DNA of 64,000 nucleotides, taken from Bifidobacterium moukalabense DSM 27321 (GTDB taxonomy: Bacteria; Actinomycetota; Actinomycetes; Actinomycetales; Bifidobacteriaceae). The stretch covers positions 124,001 through 188,000 of the forward strand of contig NZ_AZMV01000004.1 in assembly GCF_000522505.1 (NCBI RefSeq), in the 5' to 3' direction. This document shows positions 8,825-17,760 of this stretch, in pieces. The position numbers were made by a program, and so were the translations under genes. Positions within the stretch are counted from its first letter, which is position 1, and each line of letters opens with the position of its first letter. Below the pieces are notes generated by a model. The model was not told the origin of the DNA. It was given only the letters and a program-made list of their open reading frames with translations, and made no database searches.

Positions 8825-10018
8825 ATGTTGCGCTGGCAGACAGCAGGCGAATCGCACGGCGAAGCACTGGTCGCCATGATCGAAGGGCTGCCTGCGGGCA
8901 TCCACATCACCACCGAGGATATCGTCGGCGCACTGGCGCGCCGTCGTCTCGGCTATGGCCGTGGGGCACGTATGAAATTCGAGCAGGACAAGGTGCGCAT
9001 GCTCACCGGTGTGCGTTTCGGTGAGACCATCGGCTCCCCGGTGGCCATCGAGATCGCCAACACGGAGTGGCCGAAATGGACGGAAGTGATGAGCGCAGAC
9101 CCACTCGACCACGAGATTCCCCGAGAGGGACGCAATGCGCCGCTTTCGCGCCCGCGTCCGGGTCATGCCGATCTGACCGGCATGCGCAAATACGGCTTCG
9201 ACGACGCTCGACCGGTGCTGGAACGTTCCAGTGCACGTGAAACCGCATCCCGTGTGGCTTTGGGTGAGGTGGCTGGGCGGTTCCTCGAGCAGGCGCTCGG
9301 CATCCGTACCGTCTGCCATGTGCTGTCCATCGGCGGCGCCGGCATCACCGACCCACAGCAGGCCGCACTGCCCAAGCCGGAGGACTTGGAGGCGTTGGAC
9401 GCCTCACCGGTACGAACCCTCGACAAGACGGCCGAAGAGCGGATGGTCGCCCGCATCGACGAGGCCAAGAACAACGCCGACACCCTAGGCGGAGTGGTCG
9501 AAGTCGTGGTGTACGGCGTTCCGGCTGGTCTCGGCACCTATGTGGAGTCCGATCGCCGACTGGACGCGGCTCTTGCCGGCGCGATCATGGGCATCCAGGC
9601 CATCAAGGGCGTGGAGATCGGCGATGGCTTCCTTGAGGCCATGCGTCCGGGTTCCGAAGCCCATGATGAGATGGTGGTCGGTGAGGACGGTCGCATCGTG
9701 CGCCTGAGCAACCGTGCGGGCGGTATCGAGGGCGGCATGTCGAACGGCCAGCCGATTGTGGTGCGTGCCGCGATGAAGCCGATTCCATCCATTCCGAAGG
9801 CGCTGAAGACCGTTGACGTGACCACGGGAGAGGCCGCGCAGGCCATCAACCAGCGTTCCGACAACACCGCTGTGCCGGCGGCCGCGGTCGTGGCCGAGGC
9901 GATGGTGCGTCTGACCATCGCCACGTATGTTTTGGAGAAGTTCGGTGGCGACAACGTAGCCGAGACCAAACGCAACGCCGAGAACTACCTAGCCTCCTGG
10001 CCGGAACACATGAGGTGA
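8825..10018 (+). CDS. aroC: Chorismate synthase
   Basis: This 397-residue enzyme makes chorismate from 5-enolpyruvylshikimate-3-phosphate using reduced FMN. Family blocks visible: the N-terminal [50 protein letters not shown] with [18 protein letters not shown]-like sequence, and the C-terminal [19 protein letters not shown]. The start follows AAAAGGAGAGGGC. It is the first gene of an aroC-aroKB-aroQ shikimate operon, with a 6-base gap to the next gene. Confidence 0.97.
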   Translation: MLRWQTAGESHGEALVAMIEGLPAGIHITTEDIVGALARRRLGYGRGARMKFEQDKVRMLTGVRFGETIGSPVAIEIANTEWPKWTEVMSADPLDHEIPREGRNAPLSRPRPGHADLTGMRKYGFDDARPVLERSSARETASRVALGEVAGRFLEQALGIRTVCHVLSIGGAGITDPQQAALPKPEDLEALDASPVRTLDKTAEERMVARIDEAKNNADTLGGVVEVVVYGVPAGLGTYVESDRRLDAALAGAIMGIQAIKGVEIGDGFLEAMRPGSEAHDEMVVGEDGRIVRLSNRAGGIEGGMSNGQPIVVRAAMKPIPSIPKALKTVDVTTGEAAQAINQRSDNTAVPAAAVVAEAMVRLTIATYVLEKFGGDNVAETKRNAENYLASWPEHMR

Positions 10019-10024
10019 TGCGTC

Positions 10025-11650
10025 ATGACGATGCATAGACCCGTTGCCGTGATCATCGGCATGATGGGCGCTGGCAAGACCCGCGTCGGCAGGGAGGTCG
10101 CGCAGATGATGGATCTGCCGTTCCTGGATGCCGATAGCGAGATCGAGCATGATGCCGGCATGAGGATTCCGGAATATTTCGAGCGCTATGGCGAACCTGC
10201 GTTCCGTGAACTTGAGAGTGACGTCGTACTCGATATTCTTGAGGATTTCGATGGCATCTTCTCGTTGGGCGGGGGCGCCCCGATGACCAAGTCCATTCAG
10301 GAGGGGCTTCGCGACTACATCGCCGACGGGGGTAAGGTCGTCTATCTGATGGCCGACCCCAAGGAGGCCATGGAACGAGCTAACCGCGGCGGAGGTCGCC
10401 CGATGCTCAACGGCGACGCCAACAAACGTTGGAAGAGGCTGTACAGGGAACGTGACCCGGTATTCAGACGGGTCGCGACCACGCATGTGCGCACGCATGG
10501 TCAGACGCCGCAGGCCGCGGCGAGAAAGCTGATGGATATGATCGCTCAACGAACCGTGCACGTCACCGGTGCCACGATCGAACCTTACGACGTGAGCATC
10601 GGCGAAGGTGCGATGAACCGGCTTGCACAGGTATTGGGGGACAAACCCTCCAAGGTGGCGCTTATCCATACGCAGCCGGTGCAGCGCCATTCCGATCGTG
10701 CACGCACCCTGTTGCGGCAGGGCGGCTACGATGTGTATGACATCGTGATTCCCGACGCCGAAGCCGGCAAGACCATCGAAGTGGCCAACGGCATCTGGCA
10801 GCGACTGGGAGACGAGGGATTCACCCGTTCCGACGCCATTGTCGGCTTGGGTGGCGGTGCGGCCACCGATCTGGCGGGTTTCGTGGCGGCCACTTGGATG
10901 CGCGGCATCCGTTACGTGAATTGCCCGACCTCGTTGCTGGCCATGGTGGATGCCTCCACAGGAGGCAAGACGGGTATCAACACCCCACAAGGCAAGAATC
11001 TGGTCGGTTCGTTCTACACTCCGGCCGGTGTGCTCGCCGACATGAGAACGCTCGCCTCCCTGCCGAATGACATCTTCATCGAGGGGTTGGGCGAGGTTGC
11101 GAAATCCGGTTTCATCAGGGATCCGGAAATCCTCGGCATTCTGGAAAGCCACGCCGATGAGCTGCGTTCCTTCGATGGCGCGAAGTTCATCGATTCCGGC
11201 ATGAAGGAAGTCGTCGCCGAGCTGATCGAGCGCACCGTGAGCGTGAAATCCTACCACGTGTCCGCCGATCTCAAGGAGGCGGGTCTGCGTGAGTTCCTCA
11301 ACTATGGGCATACGCTCGGCCATGCCATCGAGAAGCTGGAGCATTTCCGTTGGAGGCATGGCAACGCCGTCGCAGTCGGCTGCGTCTATGCCGCGGAGCT
11401 GTCGCATCTGCTGGGACACATCGACCGGGATCTGGTGGACTACCATCGTTCCCTGCTTGGCTCGCTAGGTTTGCCGACCTCGTGGAACAATGGTGCGTGG
11501 GATGACGTGCTCGCCCTCATGCACCGTGACAAGAAGGCCCGTGGCAACAAGCTGCGTTTTGTGATTCTCGACGGCATCGGCCATCCGATTCATCTTGAGG
11601 ATCCGCCGGCGGACGCCGTCGAGGAGGCCTTCCGCCGCATTCGGCAGTAG
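10025..11650 (+). CDS. aroKB: Bifunctional shikimate kinase / 3-dehydroquinate synthase
   Basis: This is a 541-residue fusion of two shikimate-pathway enzymes. Residues ~5-170 form the kinase, with Walker [12 protein letters not shown], shikimate-binding DADSEIE, and SLGGGAP. Residues ~180-541 form the synthase, with the NAD/metal region [21 protein letters not shown], the lysine-rich [17 protein letters not shown], the zinc glutamate in GLGEVAKSG, and [12 protein letters not shown] carrying the zinc histidine. The two steps are not consecutive in the pathway; the fusion is known from bifidobacteria. The start at 10025 overlaps nothing and lies directly after aroC. Confidence 0.95.
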   Translation: MTMHRPVAVIIGMMGAGKTRVGREVAQMMDLPFLDADSEIEHDAGMRIPEYFERYGEPAFRELESDVVLDILEDFDGIFSLGGGAPMTKSIQEGLRDYIADGGKVVYLMADPKEAMERANRGGGRPMLNGDANKRWKRLYRERDPVFRRVATTHVRTHGQTPQAAARKLMDMIAQRTVHVTGATIEPYDVSIGEGAMNRLAQVLGDKPSKVALIHTQPVQRHSDRARTLLRQGGYDVYDIVIPDAEAGKTIEVANGIWQRLGDEGFTRSDAIVGLGGGAATDLAGFVAATWMRGIRYVNCPTSLLAMVDASTGGKTGINTPQGKNLVGSFYTPAGVLADMRTLASLPNDIFIEGLGEVAKSGFIRDPEILGILESHADELRSFDGAKFIDSGMKEVVAELIERTVSVKSYHVSADLKEAGLREFLNYGHTLGHAIEKLEHFRWRHGNAVAVGCVYAAELSHLLGHIDRDLVDYHRSLLGSLGLPTSWNNGAWDDVLALMHRDKKARGNKLRFVILDGIGHPIHLEDPPADAVEEAFRRIRQ

Positions 11651-11681
11651 CGTGGCAGGTAAGAATCGTAAGGAAGTGATC

Positions 11682-12131
11682 ATGACCAAAGTAGTGGTTG
11701 TCAACGGACCGAACCTCGGGCGCCTTGGTGTACGCCAACCTGACGTATACGGTAAGCAGGATCTTGACGCTTTGCGCAGGTTGTGCGCCGAATGGGGCAG
11801 GGATCTCGGCCTTGACGTGGAAGTGCGTCAGAGCGACGACGAGGCCGAGATGATCGGTTGGATGCATCAGGCGGCTGACGAGAAGACCCCGGTCGTTATG
11901 AATCCGGCCGCCTTCACGCACTACTCCTATGGCCTGGCCGACGCCGCGCACATGGTGATCGACGAAGGCCTGCCGCTTATGGAAGTGCACATCTCCAATC
12001 CATCCGCACGCGACGAATTTCGCAAACGTTCCGTAATCTCGCCGGTGGCCACCGGCACCATCACCGGCATGGGCTTCTACGGGTACAAGCTCGCCCTCGA
12101 CGCCGTCGCCCACCTGCTTGAAAGCGAATAG
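11682..12131 (+). CDS. aroQ: 3-dehydroquinate dehydratase, type II
   Basis: This 149-residue dodecamer-type dehydratase converts 3-dehydroquinate to 3-dehydroshikimate. It opens VVVNGPNLGRLGVRQPDVYG, with the catalytic loop Arg/Tyr pair in that block. It continues with RQSDDEAEMIGWMHQA, NPAAFTHYSYGLADA, and the catalytic histidine region MEVHISNPSARDEFRKRSV. The ATG at 11682 follows AAGGAAGTGATC and gives the family N-terminus. It is the last gene of the aro operon and is followed at once by a hairpin terminator. Confidence 0.96.
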   Translation: MTKVVVVNGPNLGRLGVRQPDVYGKQDLDALRRLCAEWGRDLGLDVEVRQSDDEAEMIGWMHQAADEKTPVVMNPAAFTHYSYGLADAAHMVIDEGLPLMEVHISNPSARDEFRKRSVISPVATGTITGMGFYGYKLALDAVAHLLESE

Positions 12132-12165
12132 GTCGTCTTCGATGCGGTCGCATGGCCGGTCGCAT

Positions 12166-12200
12166 GGCCGGATGCCGACGGAAACGGCATCCGGCCTTTT
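12166..12200 (+). terminator. Terminator of the aro operon
   Basis: GGCCGGATGCC (12166-12176) and GGCATCCGGCC (12186-12196) form a perfect 11-bp stem with a 9-base loop, followed by TTTT. A 12-base direct repeat (TCGCATGGCCGG, tandem) overlaps its left side. Confidence 0.88.
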
Positions 12201-12337
12201 ATGAAAAAGAACCGTGTTTGCGCAAATGTTGCAGGATATCACTGACCGGATTGCATAAACGGGGGGAGACCGTTTGTGACGGATTGCATGCGGGAGGTTC
12301 GGTTTCGGCTTACACCGCAACGGGTCACGCTGTTTCA

Positions 12338-12365
12338 TTGCCTTACGCAGCGTTTCCGCTACAAT
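12338..12365 (+). promoter_or_regulatory. Candidate promoter of the amylopullulanase gene
   Basis: TTGCCT (12338-12343) and TACAAT (12360-12365), 16 bases apart, form the best sigma-70-like promoter in the 389-base gene-free stretch between aroQ and the amylopullulanase gene. Transcription would then start near 12372, leaving a leader of about 150 bases that contains two inverted repeats listed separately. Confidence 0.45.
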
Positions 12366-12381
12366 TGGGCGCAACTTAGGA

Positions 12382-12440
12382 TGCAAACGTATGCACATTC
12401 ATCGCGGAGTGTGTCTTAGGTTATTCGTTATCTACGAATA
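12382..12440 (+). promoter_or_regulatory. Candidate operators in the amylopullulanase leader
   Basis: TGCAAACGTATGCA (12382-12395) is a LacI-like operator with one mismatched pair. TATTCGT-N5-ACGAATA (12422-12440) is a perfect interrupted repeat. Both lie just downstream of the candidate -10 box, where a repressor would block transcription. A third short palindrome, TTTGCGCAAA, lies upstream at 12217-12226. Starch-use genes of bifidobacteria are commonly under LacI-family control, so carbohydrate-responsive repression is a reasonable inference. Confidence 0.4.
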
Positions 12441-12520
12441 CAAATAACGCATACGTTGTCAAGTGGTGGGATTCTGCTGTGGAGCCCGTTCGCTGATCTC
12501 GATGATGAGAACGGAGAGTT

Positions 12521-14215
12521 ATGGTCGTCCAGAATCGACCGGCTGGCCGAGCAGTGGCGATTGGCGTCGCCATAGCCATGGCGTGCGCCGCACTTGTGGC
12601 GCCGACGTTGGCCCAAGCCCAGCCAGAAGCACGGACAAGCGCCAAGAAAGACGTGCAGGTCATCGCCTTCCAGCAAAGCTGGAACACGATCGCCAAGGAA
12701 TGCACCGACACCTATGGACCTGAGGGCGTGGCATACGTGGAGGTGTCGCCCCCGCAGGAGTCCATTCAAGGCACGCAGTGGTGGACGAGCTACCAACCGG
12801 TGAGTTACAAGCTTGATTCCAAACTCGGCACCGAGGCCGAATTCAAGAACATGATCAAGCAGTGCAATGCCGCCGGCGTGGATATCATCGCCGATGTCGT
12901 GATCAATCAGACCACCGGTTCCGACGTCGCCGCCGGAGACCAGAAAGGCGTGGCCGGCAGCGACTACAACGGTTCCACCGGAACCTATCCGGGATTCGCC
13001 ACCTCGCAATATCCGGGCGGTATCACCGATTCGGACTTCCATGGCTGCAAAAGGAACATATCCGACTACACCAACCAGCAGGAAGTGCAGGAATGCCGCT
13101 TGAGCTCCATGTGGGATTTCGATTCCGAAAGCGAGAAGGTGCAGGACATCCAATCCGACTATCTCGTATCGCTATGGAATGCCGGTGTGCGTGCATTCCG
13201 CATGGACGCCGTCAAGCACATCAATACCAACAGCATGAAGGCGCTCAAGGAGAAGTTCGCGCAGAAGATCGGCAAGAACGCGAATGACATCTATTGGATT
13301 CAGGAAGTCATCGGCAACTCTTCCGAAGCGTCCGGCATCCAGCCGAGCAACTACCTGCAGAACGGCACCGTGACGCAATTCGGCTTCAAAAGCGAGATGA
13401 ACCAAGCTTTCAAAGACAAAATCGCCAAGCTCAAGGGCCTGAAGGACCGTCTTGACAAGGACATCGACTCCGCGAACGCCAACGTATTCGTGACCAATTG
13501 GGACACCGCCCGCAACCAGGGCGCGCTCACATACAAGGACGGTTCCAGGTTCCAGTTGGCCAATGCGTTCATGCTCGCCTATGACTATGGCACTCCGCGA
13601 CTGCTGTCCGACTACAAGTGGGACGTCAACGACAACGGGGCACCCGGCGCCACCGACACCAAGGTGCCGGATGTCGACATGGGCAGCGCATGCTCCGCCA
13701 ATTCCTCCGATTGGAACTGCGAACAACGGTGGACCTCCACCCGCGGCATGATCGCCTTCCATAATTATGCGGGCGATGCCGCCGTGACCGACTGGCAGGA
13801 CGACGGCGACAGCAACATCGCGTTCTCCCGTGATGGCAAGGGCTTCATCGCCATCAACAATTCCAAGGACGACAAGAACGCAAGCTACACGACTTCCCTC
13901 GCCGATGGCGAGTACTGCGACGTGTATGCGGTCATGGACTGCTCCAAGACCGTAACCGTCAAGGGAGGCAAGGTCGAGACGAAGATTCCGGCGCATTCCG
14001 CCATCGCACTGTACGCCGGCGCCACCAAGACATCGCATCCACAGGCTTCCGCCGCCAAGGATCCTTCCGATCCGGACATCGGCCAGCAGGATGACGAGGT
14101 GAGCGCGACCGACAAGACCGTCACCATCTACTACAAGCCGGCGAATGCGACTGGAAGACCCCCAAGGTCCACTACGGTCTGGGCGATGACTGGAACCAGC
14201 CGGAAGCCGACATGA
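12521..14215 (+). CDS. apuB: Amylopullulanase, N-terminal amylase half (frameshifted gene, part 1)
   Basis: This is the secreted alpha-amylase half (GH13) of what should be one ~1704-residue amylopullulanase. A signal peptide (residues ~1-33, AVAIGVAIAMACAALVAPTLAQA) is followed by the TIM barrel: region I DVVINQ (D125-Q130), region II with nucleophile D229 in FRMDAVKH, region III with acid E262 in YWIQEVIG, and region IV NWD (D328). The usual histidines of regions I and IV are Gln130 and Trp327. The frame goes astray in a carbohydrate-binding domain just after YYKPANA (near 14146-14150), ending in ~20 unrelated residues. Restoring one base continues directly into the next reading frame. Confidence 0.88.
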   Translation: MVVQNRPAGRAVAIGVAIAMACAALVAPTLAQAQPEARTSAKKDVQVIAFQQSWNTIAKECTDTYGPEGVAYVEVSPPQESIQGTQWWTSYQPVSYKLDSKLGTEAEFKNMIKQCNAAGVDIIADVVINQTTGSDVAAGDQKGVAGSDYNGSTGTYPGFATSQYPGGITDSDFHGCKRNISDYTNQQEVQECRLSSMWDFDSESEKVQDIQSDYLVSLWNAGVRAFRMDAVKHINTNSMKALKEKFAQKIGKNANDIYWIQEVIGNSSEASGIQPSNYLQNGTVTQFGFKSEMNQAFKDKIAKLKGLKDRLDKDIDSANANVFVTNWDTARNQGALTYKDGSRFQLANAFMLAYDYGTPRLLSDYKWDVNDNGAPGATDTKVPDVDMGSACSANSSDWNCEQRWTSTRGMIAFHNYAGDAAVTDWQDDGDSNIAFSRDGKGFIAINNSKDDKNASYTTSLADGEYCDVYAVMDCSKTVTVKGGKVETKIPAHSAIALYAGATKTSHPQASAAKDPSDPDIGQQDDEVSATDKTVTIYYKPANATGRPPRSTTVWAMTGTSRKPT

Positions 14216-17200
14216 CCTTGGATGCACAGGGGTACTATACCGCCACCATCAACACCAAGGGCAAGAAGATCGACTTCGTGTTCCACGATGCCGACACCGA
14301 TGCTTGGGAGAATCCGAGCGGCGGCGGCAACTACCATGCCGACGCGGGCATCACCCATGTGGGCGTGGCCGGTCAGAACGCATCCGTAGGCAACCCCGAA
14401 TCCATGGAGGGCCAGACCCGGCTTGTCGTGCACTACAGGCCGGCCGACGCCGATGACCAGCGTGGCGTATACATCTGGGGCACCGACTCGAACGGCACCG
14501 GCATGAATGCCGAGCATCACGCCTTCGACGGTACCGACTGCTGGGGCAAGGTGGCATCGTTCACCTTCACCGGCAAATACGCCGATTTCGGTTTCATCAT
14601 CACCACCGATGGCTGGAACAAATATGGTGGCGACCGTAAGGCCGTGGTGAACGCCGACGGCACCGCGGAAGTGTGGATCGACGGCACGAAGAACGAAGAC
14701 AAGGGCGAGGCCACCACGGTGGAGACCCTCGACTCGGCTCCGGCCGACTACGCCTGTACCGCCAAGACGGTGAATGTGACCGTGCACTACTACCGCGACG
14801 ACGGACTCTATTTCAATGCAAACGATGCGGATGTCAAGAACCCGCAGTGGGATATCTGGACCTGGTCCTCCAACTGGGGAGGCGGGAACGCCACGTTCGA
14901 CTCCCATGACGATTGGGGCGAGATTGCGAAGTACTCGTTCACCAACTACACCTACTACAATGCCGGCGGAACCTCCGACATCGGCATGCTGCGCAGGTAC
15001 GGCGGTGACGCGTGGAGCGCCAAGGACCCCGACGACGCCGACCACAAGATCCCATCCGATGCCCTGGTGTTCGACACCGACGGCAATGCGTCGGCTGAAG
15101 TGTGGCTGATGAGCGGCGACGCCGTCGTGTACACATCCCGCCCGTCGTTGGGGGCGTCGATGAAGTCCGCCGAGATCTCCAAATACCGGGAGCTGTCGGC
15201 CAGACTGTCCAAGAAGGTCTCCGCGGACGATCTTCAGGGTGCGGTTTCCGTCAAGGACGCCAATGGCAAGGCCGTTGCGGTCGAGAGCATCGACGTCGAC
15301 GGCAACACTGTGAAGATCACGGTGAAGAAGGACCTTGACATGCGCGGCAGGTACACCGTCGAAATCGAAGGTTTCGGTTCGCAGAATGCCGTCGCGGGCT
15401 CCGTTGTCCGTACCGCCCGCTTCGACAAGGAGAACGCCTACGACGGCGATGATCTGGGAGCCGTCCATAAGTCCGAACGGACGTCCTTCAAACTGTGGGC
15501 GCCCACCGCGACCGATGTCAAGCTCATCACCTACAAGTCCGTCGACCCGAATGCCGAAGTCGACAGGACCATCGACATGACGAGTGGCGACAAGGGTGTA
15601 TGGAGCGCCAAGGTGAAGAACCTCGCCTCCGGCACGGCCTATGCCTATCAGCTCACCTTCGCCGACGGTACGGTGAACGTCTCCGCCGATCCGTACGCCA
15701 CTGCCGCGGTAGCCAACGGCGAACGCTCCGTCGTACTTTCCAAGAAGGACATGGGATCCGCAGGCGATCGCATGCCGGCCTTCGGCAAGACCACCGATGC
15801 CACCATCGCCGAGATGAACATCCGTGACTTCTCGATCAGTCCGGACTCCGGCATCTCCGCCGACAGGCAGGGCAAGTATCTCGGCGTCGTGCAATCCGGC
15901 ACGAAGACCGCCAAGGGTGCGACCTCCGGTCTGGACTATCTGAAATCCCTGGGTATCAGCCATGTGCAGATCATGCCGATGTACGACTACGGTTCCGTCA
16001 ACGAGACCGGCGACCTGAGCTACAACGCCGCCGGTGCGCAGAACTGGGGCTATGACCCGGAGAACTACAATGTGCCGGAAGGCTCGTACTCCTCCGATCC
16101 AGGCAACCCGAGCGCCCGTGTCACCGAAATGAAGCAGATGGTCAAGGAGCTGCACGGCAACGACATCCGCGTGATCATGGATGTGGTCTATAACCACGTC
16201 TACAACGCGGCCAGCCACTCGTTCAACAAGACGGTTCCGGGCTACTACTTCCGTTACGATGCCAACGGCTCGCTCGTCAGCAACTCCGGCTGCGGCAACG
16301 ATACCGCCTCCGAACGCAGGATGATGCGTAAGTATATCGTCGATTCGGTGACCTACTGGGCCAAGAACTACAACGTCGACGGCTTCCGGTTCGATCTCAT
16401 GGGCCTGATCGACATCGAGACGATGAAGGAGGTCCGTGCCGCGCTCGACAAGATCGACCCGTCCATCATCATCCTCGGCGAAGGCTGGGATATGAACACC
16501 ACGATGGACAAGAGCAAGATGACCATTCAGCCGAATGCCTATGAGGTGGCCTCCGACGGCAAGAACAACGGCATCGCCTTCTTCAACGATTCCATTCGCG
16601 ATGGGATCAAGGGTTCCGTGTTCTCCGACGCCGACACGGGTTTCGTCTCCGGCAAGACCGGTCAGGAGAATCTCATCGCGCATAATGCGCTCGGATGCCG
16701 CTATGAGGCGGATGCGACCACGACCTGTTGGAACGGCAATGCGCAGGATCGCTACGCGGATGCCGGTCAGGTGGTCAACTACGCCGAAATCCACGACAAC
16801 ATGACCCTGTACGACAAGCTGCGCGCCTCCGTCCCGACGGATGACGATGCCACCACCGTGGCCCGTGCCCAGCTCGCCGATTCCATCGTGTACCTGTCGG
16901 AAGGCGTTCCGGCCATTCAGCTCGGTCAGGAGTTCCTGCGCACCAAAGGCGGCAACGGCAACAGCTATAACACCGGTGATGCGATGAACGCCATCGACTG
17001 GGACCGCACCACGCAGTATGCCGGCTCCGTCGACTACGTCAAGGGCCTGATCAGACTGCGCAAGCAGATCAAGGCGCTACGGCTGACCAGCTACGACGAC
17101 ATCGACAGGAACGTCAGGCTGATCAAGTCCGCCGACGGTGTGGTGGCCTACCAGGTCAAGGACGAGAACGGCACGTATGTGGTGATTTTCAACGCCAATG

Positions 17201-17634
17201 CCGGTGCCGCCAAGATAGAGGGGCTCGACTCCGGTTCCTACAAGGCGCTGGTCGCAAATGGCAAGGTGAATGCCGATGCCGCCACCGTTACCGTGGACAA
17301 GGGCGGCTCGTATGCCGCCGGTGCACTATCGGCCACCGTATTGCAGCTCGATACGGCGAAGAAGCCCGACAATGGCAAGCCTGATAACGGTAAGACCGAC
17401 AATGGCAAGCCTGATAACGGTAAGACCGACAATGGCAATGCCGACAATGGCAAGCCCGATTCGGCCAAACCATCCGCCGACAAGCCGTCGTCCGGCAAGA
17501 AGAGCGCGTCCGCCGCGCCGAATGGAATCGCCGCGACCGGTGCCGACATATTCGGCATCATGCTGGTGGCGACGCTGTTGGCTCTCATTTCCGGGACCGT
17601 GCTGATTGTGCACGGAAAGGAGAACGGCCTATAG
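14212..17634 (+). CDS. apuB: Amylopullulanase, pullulanase half with wall anchor (frameshifted gene, part 2)
   Basis: The remainder of the amylopullulanase: the rest of a CBM25/26-like domain, two pullulanase-type binding modules (around RLVVHYRPADADDQRG and VNVTVHYYRDDG), a CBM48-like domain, and a GH13 pullulanase barrel. In the barrel the nucleophile Asp is at bases 16393-16395 (GFRFDLMG), the acid Glu at 16480-16482 (GEGWD) and the third Asp at 16795-16797 (EIHDNM). A D-N-G-K-P/T repeat linker leads to an IAATG sortase-like motif, a membrane helix and a short tail, so it is meant for wall display. This ATG overlaps the previous stop (ATGA) and has GGAAG before it, so restart is possible. 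A restarted protein would lack a signal peptide. Confidence 0.88.
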   Translation: MTLDAQGYYTATINTKGKKIDFVFHDADTDAWENPSGGGNYHADAGITHVGVAGQNASVGNPESMEGQTRLVVHYRPADADDQRGVYIWGTDSNGTGMNAEHHAFDGTDCWGKVASFTFTGKYADFGFIITTDGWNKYGGDRKAVVNADGTAEVWIDGTKNEDKGEATTVETLDSAPADYACTAKTVNVTVHYYRDDGLYFNANDADVKNPQWDIWTWSSNWGGGNATFDSHDDWGEIAKYSFTNYTYYNAGGTSDIGMLRRYGGDAWSAKDPDDADHKIPSDALVFDTDGNASAEVWLMSGDAVVYTSRPSLGASMKSAEISKYRELSARLSKKVSADDLQGAVSVKDANGKAVAVESIDVDGNTVKITVKKDLDMRGRYTVEIEGFGSQNAVAGSVVRTARFDKENAYDGDDLGAVHKSERTSFKLWAPTATDVKLITYKSVDPNAEVDRTIDMTSGDKGVWSAKVKNLASGTAYAYQLTFADGTVNVSADPYATAAVANGERSVVLSKKDMGSAGDRMPAFGKTTDATIAEMNIRDFSISPDSGISADRQGKYLGVVQSGTKTAKGATSGLDYLKSLGISHVQIMPMYDYGSVNETGDLSYNAAGAQNWGYDPENYNVPEGSYSSDPGNPSARVTEMKQMVKELHGNDIRVIMDVVYNHVYNAASHSFNKTVPGYYFRYDANGSLVSNSGCGNDTASERRMMRKYIVDSVTYWAKNYNVDGFRFDLMGLIDIETMKEVRAALDKIDPSIIILGEGWDMNTTMDKSKMTIQPNAYEVASDGKNNGIAFFNDSIRDGIKGSVFSDADTGFVSGKTGQENLIAHNALGCRYEADATTTCWNGNAQDRYADAGQVVNYAEIHDNMTLYDKLRASVPTDDDATTVARAQLADSIVYLSEGVPAIQLGQEFLRTKGGNGNSYNTGDAMNAIDWDRTTQYAGSVDYVKGLIRLRKQIKALRLTSYDDIDRNVRLIKSADGVVAYQVKDENGTYVVIFNANAGAAKIEGLDSGSYKALVANGKVNADAATVTVDKGGSYAAGALSATVLQLDTAKKPDNGKPDNGKTDNGKPDNGKTDNGNADNGKPDSAKPSADKPSSGKKSASAAPNGIAATGADIFGIMLVATLLALISGTVLIVHGKENGL
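17365..17460 (+). repeat. In-frame tandem repeat encoding the wall-spanning linker
   Basis: Bases 17371-17400 and 17401-17430 are identical 30-mers, built of two 15-base units that encode DNGKP and DNGKT. Degenerate copies continue to ~17460. The repeat codes for a flexible hydrophilic linker before the sortase motif. Identical copies make it prone to slippage and length change. Confidence 0.85.
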
Positions 17635-17673
17635 CCGACATGATTGGCTGACTGCATTCTTCCGTCTCCGTAG

Positions 17674-17710
17674 GGTGGGGTCGTCGTGACGAAAACGACC
17701 CCACCTTTCT
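17674..17710 (+). terminator. Terminator after the amylopullulanase gene
   Basis: GGTGGGGTCGT (17674-17684) pairs perfectly with ACGACCCCACC (17695-17705) across a 10-base loop, followed by TTTCTT. It isolates pyrG from the gene upstream. Confidence 0.85.
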
Positions 17711-17760
17711 TATGCGGGCGAAACACGCCGCGTCATGCGTCGATGATAGGCTGGAGTTCC

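Noticed and set aside
12152-12379. A 75-codon frame between aroQ and the amylopullulanase gene
   Set aside because: It begins inside the aro terminator and runs through the promoter region, with no ribosome-binding site or family likeness.
14131-16794. An 887-codon open frame antisense to the amylopullulanase gene
   Set aside because: The sense strand holds unmistakable GH13 motifs; the antisense product is low-complexity His/Asp/Val-rich sequence.
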